A DNA stretch of 26,276 nt from assembly GCA_024364805.1 (NCBI GenBank), contig CM044487.1, positions 117,988,969-118,015,244 on the forward strand, read 5' to 3'. Below the pieces are notes generated by a model. The model made no database searches, had not been told where the DNA came from, and was given only the letters and a program-made list of their open reading frames with translations. This stretch comes from Euprymna scolopes. Lineage: Eukaryota; Mollusca; Cephalopoda; Sepiida; Sepiolidae. This document shows, piece after piece, positions 1 through 8,743 of the stretch; positions within the stretch are counted from its first letter, which is position 1, and the number at the start of each line of letters is the position of its first letter. A program made the translations under genes and the position numbers.

Positions 1-247
1 TTTTTAATAATGTTTGCCTGAATATATATATATATATATTCATAATGTTATAACTTGTTACTTATTTACTTCAGTTAAAGTTACGGCACATTAACCCTTC
101 TGAGTTTTACAACAAATGTTCTAACATACAAATAGGATTCTACAGTATGTGGACCTATGTTGTTTCAGTCGCTTACACTAGACTTAAATATTATATTTTA
201 ATTCTTGCAGATTCTGTATATATTATTATATCGATTTTTATATATAT

Positions 248-612
248 ACTAGCAGTTCAGCCCAGCTTTGATCAGGCCCTATGTACTGTTCATAACTTTA
301 TGTGCATATGTTTATATATATATATTAAAAGTTTGATATGTCCAGGTAACCTCCATCTAAAATTTCAAGTGTTTGGACTCAAAAATTGTGGAGGAGTTTG
401 GTAGAGTCTGCAAAGGCCAACTCTTTCAACTTTGACGTCTTAGCAGCCAAATTTTCGCCCCGAAACTAAATAAAAACCGATTTAAAAGATTTTCCCAAAT
501 CTAAATACCCCTTATTGGCGAGTCTCGAGTCTGTAGACTGAAAATTGATAGAGTAATTTGGTAGGGAAATTTACACACACAGACAATTTCACTTTTATAG
601 ATATATAGATAA
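248..612 (+). repeat. Dispersed repeat family A, copy 1
   Basis: The copy opens with a head of the type ACTAGCAGTTCAGCCC and closes with an ACACACACAGACAATTTC then TTTTATAGATATATAGAT tail. The same head and tail layout recurs near 5681 (head only), at 7537-8413 (minus strand) and at 11988-12805. No coding potential is visible: the 85-residue open frame across it has no recognisable motif. Short dispersed repeats with ACTAG heads and CA/GATA tails are common in invertebrate genomes, but I cannot assign the family to a named class; a Penelope-like or RTE-derived origin is possible. Confidence 0.5.
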
Positions 613-696
613 AGTTGCGCTTTTAAAATATATCCATATGACTTGGGTGCATCAGCTTTAATCGAGATGAAAACCAAATCTTATGAAAAAAATATA

Positions 697-701
<5 letters not shown>

Positions 702-742
<41 letters not shown>
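702..742. repeat. (TA)n microsatellite
   Basis: About 20 uninterrupted TA units, with no other structure. Directly upstream (638-700) lies a degenerate unit of the 80-bp minisatellite that continues at 1026. Confidence 0.95.
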
Positions 743-744
<2 letters not shown>

Positions 745-865
745 GCTCCTTAAATTGAGTTGAGCATATTGGAAAGTGATATACAAATTACCATTAGCGT
801 ATGTAGCGATTCTCTTCATGTAAACAAATTGAGCTTAGGTATTTATTAATTCACTGCCCACATAG

Positions 866-991
866 CAGCAGCCGAATAGTGCAACGGTTAGAAGCTCCAA
901 CTGCGATTAGGTTTCGATCCTGGCTTAAGGTAGTTGCTTGTCTAGCCGCACTGACGAGCTGTGAAAAAGCAAAACACTACTGTATGTGGAT

Positions 992-994
<3 letters not shown>
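866..994 (+). mobile_element. tRNA-derived SINE-like element
   Basis: The sequence has a split RNA polymerase III promoter as in tRNA genes: an A-box-like TAGTGCAACGG at 877-887 and a B-box-like GGTTTCGATCC at 910-920, spaced as in a tRNA. Base pairing of a complete cloverleaf is not evident, so a functional tRNA is unlikely. A short unrelated body follows and it ends in a TA run at 995. This is the usual plan of tRNA-headed SINEs, which are abundant in cephalopods. It could instead be a lone tRNA pseudogene. Confidence 0.55.

Positions 995-1027
<33 letters not shown>
995..1027. repeat. (TA)n microsatellite
   Basis: A pure TA run between the tRNA-like SINE and the 80-bp minisatellite. It may be the SINE tail, expanded after insertion. 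Confidence 0.95.
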
Positions 1028-1029
<2 letters not shown>

Positions 1030-1345
1030 CTTCAGTCATAACCGAAACCAAAACGTAAGAAGAATTCTTGATAAAATTATTAATAAAAACAATAGATTAC
1101 TGGAGTGCCATCAACTATAATCGAAGTGAAACCAAAAATTTTGAAGAATTCTTGAAAAAATTATTTATACAAAAATAGATGACTTAAGTTTCATCAGCTA
1201 TCTTTCACTTGGTGCTTGTATTACTAAGTGAAAGATTCTTATGGAATATTGAGATAACCTGTCCCACTAATATAGCAGAAAGCAAAACCAAAACTTTGAA
1301 GAACTTTTGGTAAAATTATTTATTACAAGAAATGGAAGCCCATAA
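1026..1345 (+). repeat. Degenerate ~80-bp minisatellite
   Basis: Four diverged tandem units share a core close to AACCAAAAcTTTGAAGAA followed by TTCTTG and AAAATTATTTAT. The cores sit near 1052, 1132 and 1290, so the period is about 80 bp, with one badly decayed unit between 1176 and 1260. An isolated related unit lies at 638-700, before the SINE and TA runs. The decayed unit contains a perfect 9-bp stem, CTTTCACTT at 1202-1210 and AAGTGAAAG at 1226-1234. No coding capacity. Confidence 0.7.
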
Positions 1346-1465
1346 CAATTAAACGATTCGGATGTGTGACACAGCAAATATATAAATAACACACACACTA
1401 TCCTATTAATACATAGATTATCAATCCGCATCTTAAAACTTCAGAAAGAAACTGCATACTTTCAC

Positions 1466-1805
1466 GACCCCCCCCCGTCTAGCTGAATCCACTGTGAAAA
1501 ATTTCCCCCACTCTATATCTGTGCCTAAATCAAAACGCGGATTCCATAAACAAAGCTACTTTCTTAGAACTGCACACCTGTGGAATTCTGTTCCGTCTGC
1601 CTGCTTTCCCACCGGACTACAACTTGGATGTCTTCAAGTCCAACGTTAACAAATTCCTAATGAACCGCCCCCTTAAGTAAACACTTCATCAAATCTCCAC
1701 ACTAAAGTAATGTACTTGCAATAACCCTTATCCCTGAGTGGCTTCCGGGCCTTGATCTTGATAAGTGGTGATCACTGTGTAAAAAAAAAAAAAAAAAAAA
1801 AAAAA
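1466..1805 (+). mobile_element. LINE family LB, 3' end (5'-truncated)
   Basis: This is the last part of a jockey/CR1-like LINE: the end of ORF2, a short 3' UTR and a poly-A of 25 bases at 1781-1805. The reading frame gives a peptide containing RGFHKQSYFLRTAHLWNSVP, the C-terminal signature seen downstream of reverse transcriptase in many non-LTR elements. One extra base near 1609 breaks the frame; the other frame continues through FKSNVNKFLMNRPLK to a TAA at 1678-1680. The 3' UTR contains GAGTGGCTTCCGGGCC. A reverse-strand relative lies at 16430-17055. Extreme 5' truncation is normal for LINE insertion. Confidence 0.85.
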
Positions 1806-2790
1806 CTCATGTCTAGTTTGCAAATTTTATTTCTTAACTCATACACTAATTAAGCAGTGTCAGGTGGTGGTGGGGTTCATCCTTTATTGCTAATGTAGGG
1901 CTTGAATCGCCATAATCATCGTCGTTGCCCCTACATGATGGTGAGGCACTAGGCAGCACTCTAGCAGTCGGCCAAAGGAGAAGGCTGAGTGGTGATTGGC
2001 TGCTTGAGATAAAATCCTGTGGAAACTTTTCCGGCGCCATTTTGAAGCAGGTTTAGAATTTCCTTCTAGACGACAGGTTTTTTTTTGTTTTTTTGTTTTT
2101 TGTTTTTCTAGTCTATGTCTGTAATCATATACAGACGTTAAAAATTTCGACCGACAAGCCTTATAAAAAGTCACCGGCGTTTAATTGGAAACTTTCCTAG
2201 TGAAGAGAAAGCCCTTTTCAAGGGGAAAGTAAAGTCAAGACAAGAAAGTCAAATAAGAAGCTGTTCAAAGAGAGAATTACTTTTCCGGGAAAAGGAAAAC
2301 AAAAACATTTAACCTTCTGAAGGTTTTATATAAGCAAAATATTTAGTCCAAAGTGACTTAATTTTAAAAAGAAATCAGAAAAAAAAAATGATTGAAAAGA
2401 AAGACATTTGAATTGAAGGCAGTTTATGAAAAACAGTTTTCTATTGATCTTTTGTTGATTGTTCTTTGTGCTTAGTCTTAATCCAAGTAAGATTGAGATT
2501 GTTCTTTTTTTTTCGTCTTTTTTTTTTGTTTTTTGTTTTTTCGTTTTTTTGGGGTTTTTTTTTTTTTTTTTTTTCGTTTTTCGTTTCTGTTGAGGTAAAT
2601 GAGCGAAATTAATTCTCGTTTTTCTTAATTTTGTAAGTAACGCTCAGGGCGATAATTCTTTTACGAAATTGTCTCTTTTATGTGTCTTTATATTTGTAAA
2701 TTGTTACTGAGGTTAACTTTTGTCAAACGTGCGTTGGGAAGCTAAAACAGCAGCTTTTCTTTCTCTTTAATAAAACTGGACTTAATTAAT
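1806..2790. other. Unassigned spacer, T-rich with one GC-rich patch
   Basis: No gene or known repeat recognised. 1860-2050 is more GC-rich than its surroundings and holds an inverted CCAAT box (GATTGG, 1994-1999) and a YY1-like GCGCCATTTT near 2034-2043. The rest is low-complexity T/G and A/G sequence, with long T runs at 2080-2110 and 2505-2585. Short open frames on the minus strand across the GC-rich patch show no family resemblance. Confidence 0.6.
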
Positions 2791-3693
2791 TACGAATTCA
2801 ATAAGTTTCCAGACGTTTTTTGTACAAGCATTTAAAATTATCGTAGACTCTTGAACATTCAGTATGTTATTGCTATACATCTTATAAGATGACTGACCAA
2901 TTCTTATGATTTTAGGTTCAAATGAACAGCTACAACAGGAATTAGAATACACTTTACTAAAGCCTGATTGTCACAACTGGTGAATTTCAAAAATGCCATT
3001 CTGGAGAAAACTATAAGAACGATATATAATAAAATTCTGTTTTAAACTTGAAAAATGCCACAGAAGCGTATGGAATGCTTCAGACTGCTTTTAGTCCATC
3101 TTGCATGAATCGAGATTCAAGGAAGCCAGAGAATCTGAGGGATGATGAGAGTTGTGAGAGGAGTACGAGAGTCAGAATACCAGAGTTGATTGGCGAAATA
3201 AAGTATTTCATGGATAAGGACTGTTGTGTGTCTATATAGACAATAAGTACACAGTTTGATGTCAGTGTGGGAACTGTACACACAATTAATTGTGAGGAAC
3301 TGAAGATGCGAAAGATTTGTGTGAATGCACCAATCCACAACTCCATCCTTTTCAAAGACTATTTGACCTGGACAGGCATCAAGACAGTTCCTCGCTCTCC
3401 CTATAGTACAGACCTTTCTTCCTGTGACTTTTGGTTATTCTCTAAACTCAAGGAAAACCTTAGAGGCTATCGTTATGAGACAATTGAGAAGATGAAAGAG
3501 AGGTTGTGATGAAGGTCATTGATACGCTCACACAAGAGGACTTCTATGGGGACTTTTAGACGTTGCTGGAACGGTACAAGTGCATTGCAGCCAGAGGAGA
3601 TTACTTCAAAGGGGACTAGAGTTTCATGTGTGTACTATCAAAAGAAGTGCCTGTATGAAAAAAAGTCTGGAAACTTATTGAAGGCACCTTGTA
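2791..3693 (+). mobile_element. Mariner element (irritans-like), internally deleted
   Basis: The two ends carry matching terminal inverted repeats. The left end reads TACGA then ATTCAATAAGTTTCCAGAC (2791-2814). The right end (3665-3693), reverse-complemented, reads TACAAGGTGCCTTCAATAAG then TTTCCAGAC. The inner 18 bases match perfectly, and the left copy looks short by about five bases in its outer part. TA dinucleotides lie at both termini, as expected for mariner insertion. The span of about 0.9 kb is shorter than the usual 1.3 kb because the middle of the transposase gene is missing. Non-functional. Confidence 0.85.
3022..3624 (+). pseudogene. Mariner transposase pseudogene
   Basis: The N-terminal part resembles the mariner helix-turn-helix region: KFCFKLEK, then NATEAYGMLQTAF, then a stretch with ESCERSTRVRIPELI and FDVSVGTVHTI. 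From KMRKICV the reading jumps straight to NAPIHNSILF, so roughly 170 residues that normally hold the first catalytic Asp are missing and the second Asp falls at the breakpoint. The last part is well preserved: PYSTDLSSCDFWLFSKLKEN, which contains the third catalytic Asp, and GYRYETIEKMKE. The end reads TQEDFYGDF, TLLERYKCIAARGDYFKGD and a stop. Frame damage includes shifts near 3050 and 3507, a stop at about 3237 and a TAG within the final segment. It cannot encode an active enzyme. Confidence 0.85.
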
Positions 3694-3737
3694 CTTTTTG
3701 GGTTTAGTTATTATTTGCTCTTTTATATTGCTCTTTT

Positions 3738-3855
3738 GTAGACGGCATAATCGCGTTGACACACTGGTTTTCGTCAGATCATCGAAGTTAAACAATGTTG
3801 AGCCTGGTTAATACCAGATGAGTGACCATTTGGAAATTCTAGGCGCTTTATGTGC
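3738..3855 (+). pseudogene. 5S rRNA-derived sequence
   Basis: About 118 bases align end to end with animal 5S rRNA. The best part runs from GTTGACACACTGGTTTTCGT through CGAAGTTAAACAATG to GATGAGTGACC, with roughly one mismatch in six, mostly C-to-T and G-to-A. Both internal promoter blocks are recognisable: the A-box region GAAGTTAAACAATG (3784-3797) and the C-box CCAGATGAGTGACC (3814-3827). The ends are more diverged, so a working 5S gene is unlikely. It is a lone copy, not a tandem array. Confidence 0.8.
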
Positions 3856-4027
3856 TCTCCGCTTATCTCGGCATTTGTTTCCAGTTGTCCTGTACAGACA
3901 CTTCACTTGCCACTGGTATTTAACAATGTCGACCCAGGAGAGGTGTGGTTGGAGATTGCCGCAAAAATTTCACGCGCAGGCACCCTTTCGTGGGTATCCA
4001 TAGTTTGTTAAAGACTGAACGAGCCTG

Positions 4028-4078
4028 CTGTTGTTGTTGCTGTTGTTGTTGTTGTTGTTGTTGTTGCTGTTGTTGTAT
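4028..4078. repeat. (TTG)n microsatellite
   Basis: About 16 TTG units with a few CTG interruptions. The glutamine, cysteine and leucine runs that appear in open frames here are by-products of this repeat, not proteins. Confidence 0.95.
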
Positions 4079-4706
4079 ATTTCTCTTTTGTTGTTTCTTT
4101 CTTTCTTCATTCATTCTTTTCTTTCTTTTTTTTTTTTCATTCATTGTTACTTAAAAACAAATTTTGATAACGACCACAAAATCTCGTTACTGACAGACCA
4201 TCCTTTTGGTTGACAGTGGTTACGGTTTGCATGTTAATAATGGCAGACGTTCCTGGAACTTACAATGATGACGTAATAGTGCAGTGACCCCCCCCCCGCG
4301 CCTTAGGTCATGAAAATAAATCATTCACTGCTCTGCACGTGATAATCAACAAGAACGGGAAGTTTAAGAAAGAAATCAGAAAAAAAAAAAACTTATGCGG
4401 ATTCTATAAATTATTGCGATGTGAATAAAACGTGTGTTTATTTATGTGGTTTGGTGCCAGGTACATCTTTATTGTTTCAACATCCGTTTGGTATATCTTG
4501 TATATTCGGCTGGTCACAGCTGGTGCGAATAAATGCGATGATAAATGTAGGAAAACAGTATTGATACCAGAGGATATAACTTGCCGTTTCATGTATGGAG
4601 GGAAACTTTTTTTCTATCGTTTCAAGTCAGTCTGCATTGATAATCAGCTGATAGAAATGATTGCACATATGTTACCCGGAAGGGATTCTCTTTAGCCTTC
4701 CCCTTC
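4079..4706. other. Unassigned spacer
   Basis: The stretch begins T-rich (4082-4140) and holds a C run at 4287-4298. I recognise no gene, repeat family or RNA. The open frame at 4432-4695 has no motif and its codon use is unremarkable. Confidence 0.6.
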
Positions 4707-4753
<47 letters not shown>

Positions 4754-5000
4754 GCGCACACATATACACACATGTACACACACGTCATACACATGTACAC
4801 ACATGCGCACACACACACATACACATGCACATGCAAACATGCATACACACGTACACACACACATGTAAACACACGCACACGCATGCACACATATATGCAC
4901 ATACACATACACACGTTCATTCACACATGCACACGCACACACATGTACACACATACACACGTACACATGTACACACATGCACACACACACGCACACACAC
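4707..5000. repeat. (CA)n-rich compound microsatellite
   Basis: A pure CA run at the left passes into about 250 bases of interrupted CA with CATG, TACA and CGCA variants. Cys/Val and His/Thr open frames on the two strands are artefacts of the repeat. Long interrupted CA tracts are common in mollusc genomes. Confidence 0.95.
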
Positions 5001-5680
5001 TGTTTGAAAGATCCAAATCCAATACACTCACGCAAAATATTGAATGTTCTTGTTGCTAGATTAGTTGAGATGTCTATCTCCCTTTCATGACGGAAAGATA
5101 TAACATAAGGCTGAGAAAGTGGGAGTTGAAAAGCCAGCGCCTCGGAGAAGAAAAGTATTCTGGCCTTCAAAAAATGTTTAAGCAGCCCGATCAGTATTCC
5201 CCGATAGGGCAGCCTCAGGCAATTAACAACACACTAACACTTTTTTCTTAAATGGTAAGAGAGCAAATGCTGGGAGGATAGACCTCCTGAGATTACACAG
5301 AATCGCATCTCAATCAACAGAGAGCAATCTATCTTGACTCGAATAAACTAGACTCTGGTCGCTTGGAGCCGAGAGGGAAGATGTTGGAATATCGGATGCT
5401 TTAGGAAAAGTTTAAAAGTTGTAGAAACGAACAACTGATTTCAGATGAGTAGTTGTAATCAATTATTCATTTCTCACGGGGGCATGGTTACATATAATAT
5501 GAGAAGAAATCCAGCTTGAAGGAGTAGGTAATGCCTGGGAGGATGGCCACTTGAGGCGGAGCAGATCCATACTTTGCTTTAATATGTCAAAGGGTTCAAG
5601 TTGGATAGTTTCTCTCGTAAAATTGTTACGATAACTACTTTAAAATCTAAATAAAAACACAAGTGGGCATTTAGTTTCTA
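5001..5680. other. Unassigned single-copy-like spacer
   Basis: Base composition is more balanced than in the neighbouring AT-rich DNA and low-complexity runs are few. I see no open frame of interest, no promoter pair, no tRNA-like boxes and no similarity to other parts of the window. It is the most single-copy-looking stretch here, but nothing in it can be named. Confidence 0.5.
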
Positions 5681-5740
5681 CTAGCAGGACCTGTGTACCG
5701 GCGTTGCCTAGAGTAAATATAAAAGAGTGATTTAACTTTT
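5681..5740 (+). repeat. Family A head fragment
   Basis: CTACTAGCAGGACCTGTGTA followed by CCGGCGTTGCCTAGAG matches the head at the right end of the minus-strand copy at 7537-8413 (CCCGGCGTTGCCTGGTTG on that strand). The matching tail is not found downstream, so this copy is truncated, or its body continues unrecognised toward the hairpin at 5904. Confidence 0.5.
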
Positions 5741-5903
5741 TAAAGTAAACATCTTTTCTGTTAAAGTAAATATTCATTTCTAGTACAGATTCTGAACCAA
5801 AGAAATAAAAACAAAAACATTTAAGTAATTTAGGTGCTTAAAATAAGACTTAACTATGTTCAAGACACAGAGATACTTGTTATATATATATATATATATA
5901 AAT

Positions 5904-6048
5904 ATATATTGTTTTAACGAAATCAAGACATCAAAAATAGATTGATAGCAACAAATGGTGTATTTCATTGGCATTACTAACGATGAAATGCACCATTTGT
6001 TGCTATCAATTTATTCTTTGATGTCTTGATTTTGTTAAAACAATATAT
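5904..6048. repeat. 145-nt near-perfect hairpin (MITE-like foldback)
   Basis: Arms at 5904-5968 and 5983-6048 are inverse copies with about six differences over 65 bases, separated by a 14-base loop (TGGCATTACTAACG). The left arm begins directly after a TA run at 5881-5900. RNA from either strand would fold into one long stem. A miniature inverted-repeat transposon or a local inverted duplication are the simplest readings; it is longer and more perfectly paired than an ordinary animal microRNA precursor. Confidence 0.85.
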
Positions 6049-6191
6049 GAATGCTCAATTATGAAATATGATAATTTTGTAGCTTACAATTTAAGTCATC
6101 TCATTTTGACTTAAAACTTATTGGTATATGAACGATTGCCGAATTTTCAATTATATAAACACAGTAAAATGCGGAATACTATAAATAAGAC

Positions 6192-6238
<47 letters not shown>
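6192..6238. repeat. (TA)n(GT)n microsatellite
   Basis: Four TA units followed by 19 GT units. No other structure is seen in 6049-6338. Confidence 0.95.
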
Positions 6239-6242
<4 letters not shown>

Positions 6243-6340
6243 ACAGGAGAAGACGCATTCAAAGTTACATATAATTCCTGACATGTAATAGAAAAAAAAA
6301 ATGCGCCAATTACCCATTAGAAATGCTGACAACAAAAGTA

Positions 6341-7256
6341 CAAGGTTGAACGATAAAAAGGTTGTCCTAAAGAACAACACTACAGCTTTATTTTAAAACG
6401 TTTATTCAAAAAATATCAATTCAGCTAACTTGATTATGTAGTAGAGCTGACATCTATTAAATGTAGCCGCTTTCAGCCTCAATCACTGCCTCGATACGGG
6501 TCCGAAATTGGGAGCATATCTTTTTCACTAGCACCAGCGGGAGCTCAGTAAATACTCGGTAGATGGTGGCGATCAGGTTGTCTTTGGTGTTGTGTGTGTG
6601 GGGGGGGCATGTTGGTGATGTTCTCGATGAAACAAAGTAGTCTATCGGGTTCAGGTCAGGGGAAGAGGAGGGGGCCAGTGAGAGAAGCGTTTAAAGTCGT
6701 AGCACTCCTTCTGAAACCAAGCCTGGGTCTCTGTGGATTTGTCAGCCGGCAACGAGTTCTGCTGCCACACCCATGGTCTGCCAACGGCCACTTGATTGCA
6801 CCAGGGGATCACCACACTCTTCAGCACATACATGTACACTTTGGTGTTGACTTTCAAGCCGACTTCGAAGATTTGAGGTGGTATGATGTGGCTCTCACTT
6901 GAAACAACTCCAAAGACCATAACCGCCGTGGCTGGAAACTTTGTTTTTGTCACCCTGGGCATGTCCTTGTTATCCGTGGCAATCCAGCGATGCATTTTGA
7001 GGGTGCTCGCAATGGTCCTGTTTTCATAACTTGGATTGGTAGAGATCATGAGTTGTACAGTGGCACATCTTCTATCTCACTCGTTGAATATTGTGTCACT
7101 TTCAGGCATGATAGAAGGCTTGTGTCGCTCTTGGTATTTGTAGACAACTGGCCAACTAGTAGATGGTCTGCAACAAAAAAAGAAAACCGGTTTTCATCAA
7201 ACAGAAATTAAATCATGCCGTCTTTTCTAGGGCGACAATTTTATCATTACACCCTG
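6341..7256 (-). mobile_element. maT-like Tc1/mariner element (DD37D)
   Basis: Both ends follow or precede TA and carry imperfect terminal inverted repeats: CAAGGTTGAACGATAAAA at the left and, reverse-complemented, CAGGGTGTAATGATAAAA at the right. The 916-bp span is shorter than the roughly 1.3 kb of autonomous members, and the N-terminal part of the transposase is mostly absent. The inner left end also has GTTGTCC against GTCGCC at the right. Element ends and coding strand agree, supporting a single insertion that later lost internal sequence. Confidence 0.75.
6457..7049 (-). pseudogene. maT-like (DD37D) transposase pseudogene
   Basis: The minus-strand peptide has the family block TKFPATAVMVFGVVSSESHI followed by IPPQIFEVGLKVN, VVIPWCNQVAVGRPWVWQQ and, after one frame change, SSPDLNPIDYF. 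It ends in a segment with KDNLIATIYRVFTELP and RIEAVIEAESGYI before a TAA at 6457-6459. The second catalytic position is Asn (WQQNSLPA instead of the usual WQQDSAP), and the third Asp is present in NPID. With the frame corrected for the shift near 6660 there are 37 residues between these two positions, which is the maT/mori spacing. The first catalytic Asp region (SDEK-like) is lost. Dead. Confidence 0.8.
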
Positions 7257-7330
7257 TATTTCTGAAAACTGTTTTGACTTTTGAGATGACAGAAATAAAT
7301 AAAAAAGGAACTAATTTTAACCGATTTTGT

Positions 7331-7372
7331 CTGGTACAAGAGTTGTACCAGTACTCACAAGCGATATATCGC
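7331..7372. repeat. Two small perfect palindromes
   Basis: CTGGTACAA, a GAG loop and TTGTACCAG form a perfect 9-bp stem at 7331-7351. Ten bases on, GCGATATATCGC is a perfect 12-bp palindrome (7361-7372). They lie in otherwise unassigned spacer (7259-7536) without a T run, so there is no reason to call them terminators. Confidence 0.7.
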
Positions 7373-7536
7373 AGTCTGCTATGGTGATGCTTCATGCCAA
7401 GAATTCATACATGATTTCGTAAAATATGTGTCCATTCAATTCAATTTCAGTGATTTTTGCATTTTACACGAGTTGCCTGTCGCTCCTAGAATTGTGAAAC
7501 ATACATTGCCATTTCTTTTTTAATCCCTACCCCTAT

Positions 7537-8413
7537 ATATATAAAATGAACTCATTTGTTCCTTCTGATTTTGACCTTAATAGGATTAAAAATCAAGACA
7601 TTGCATGCAAATGTAATACACACAAACTGCAGCACAATATCTGAGGTGTGTTATGGGCCTATTACCTATCCAGTTCCTCGATAATTGTAGATTCCGATAT
7701 TTTTTCCGCTGAGAGTTCACTGCCAAAATCGGTTAAAATCAATGGAAGTGGTAAAATCTTTTCTCTCTAATAAATTCCTCCTTCCCCCGCCACCACTTAC
7801 ACAGTTGCGGGATCGTTCACAAGGGACAGTTACGAAGGAACACTGGTTTGGGTTTTCTTTACTTCGTAGTTGCTTTAAAAAACTGGAATGAAATTTTAAC
7901 GTTCTTTTTCGTTCTATGCTTTCTACTGGGTGAAACGCACCATGAACTTAACTGAATTGAAGGGTTATTTATGCCATTTTATCTCGCTTTATTTTCGTTT
8001 TGTAGTTGATTAAAAAAAAACTGGAATGGAATTTTAACGTTGATTTTCGTTCTATGCTTTCTACTGGGTGTAACGCACCATGGACATAACCAAATCGAAG
8101 AGTTATTTACGCCATTTGTTTTTTTTTTCGCTTTTCGCTGTGTTTTTTTGTTTTGGTTTTTCCGAACACGTTCACCATTTTTTCCCTTGATTTTTGCTTT
8201 TTGTTTTTTCGATTTCTTTTTTAAAGAAGTTTTACGTTTGTTCGCTGTTTTCTGTTTCTTGTTTTTGTTTTGCCGATTTTTTAACAAAGTTTAACATCGT
8301 TTTTTTTTTCAATATTTAAACAGGGTTATTACTTCGCTTATTCTTTACTTTATCCCCCCCCTTACACACACACACCTACAAACAACCAGGCAACGCCGGG
8401 TACCCTCGCTAGC
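7537..8413 (-). repeat. Dispersed repeat family A, copy with internal tandem duplication
   Basis: Read on the minus strand, the head CTAGCGAGGGTACCCGGCGT at the right end is followed by GTGTGTGTGTAA, then T/A-rich body, and the copy ends near 7537 in a TATATATA stretch. Inside, 7857-8117 is a tandem duplication with a 138-bp period: CTGGAATG(A/G)AATTTTAACG and CTTTCTACTGGGTG(A/T)AACG occur in both halves. Copy 3 at 11988-12805 has a comparable internal duplication with a 150-bp period but different sequence. The short open frames are lysine- or phenylalanine-rich and not convincing. Confidence 0.5.
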
Positions 8414-8743
8414 GTAAAATAAGTTGTTTTATTTTTAATTTTAAGCAAAATCATTTTTAGTTCTTACTTCTATTTTACTCCCCTCCCTTCCTCCCCTTTA
8501 GTTCATAAGCATAAATTTTTGACCATTTACTACATAACTATTTTAAAGTTTCGAAACGTAAGAGGTTACAAATCTTCAAATTATCATTAAATCAAAAGGA
8601 CATTTCCCTTTTGTAAATTACTGGTTCTGCCTACTCGATGCTGCCCGGGAATCTTTTTTTCTTTTTTTTTTTTTCATTTTTGTTTCTGCCCCCCCCCCTT
8701 GCCTTTTTCCTGTATTTTCTTGCAAGAAAATATTTATTTACCT
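8414..8743. other. Unassigned AT-rich spacer
   Basis: Low-complexity T and C runs (8650-8700) with nothing recognisable. The right end, from about 8705, passes into a minus-strand piece of repeat R2. Confidence 0.5.

Larger units (their letters stand above)
3738..4078 (+). mobile_element. Candidate 5S-headed SINE (SINE3-like)
   Basis: Three parts follow one another: a 5S rRNA-derived head (3738-3855), a body of about 170 bp with no similarity that I recognise (3856-4027), and a simple TTG tail (4028-4078). That order, a pol III-transcribed head then a body then a short-repeat tail, is the plan of 5S-derived SINEs known as SINE3 in fish and other animals. Against this, the body could be an unrelated repeat that merely abuts a 5S pseudogene. 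A second copy elsewhere in the genome would settle it. Confidence 0.5.

Noticed and set aside
866-930. Functional tRNA gene
   Set aside because: Promoter boxes are present but I cannot pair an acceptor stem or anticodon stem convincingly.
638-1345. CRISPR-like array
   Set aside because: Units are diverged from end to end with no constant repeat and variable spacer pattern; an ordinary minisatellite explains it.
3920-4213. Long poly-Gln, poly-Cys and poly-Leu open frames
   Set aside because: They are the three readings of the TTG microsatellite and the T-rich sequence after it; no domain on either side.
4622-5170. A 182-residue Cys/Val-rich open frame and a 132-residue His/Thr-rich one on the other strand
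   Set aside because: Both are translations of the interrupted CA repeat.
5904-6048. A microRNA gene
   Set aside because: The stem is about 65 bp with near-perfect pairing throughout, more like a foldback element than an animal microRNA precursor; no expression evidence is available.
7331-7351. The CTGGTACAA hairpin as a transcription terminator
   Set aside because: No T run follows, no gene precedes it, and eukaryotic context makes an intrinsic terminator unlikely.
7979-8294. Lysine-rich or phenylalanine-rich proteins on opposite strands
   Set aside because: Compositional artefact of T-rich family A body; no motif, no second exon, no start context.
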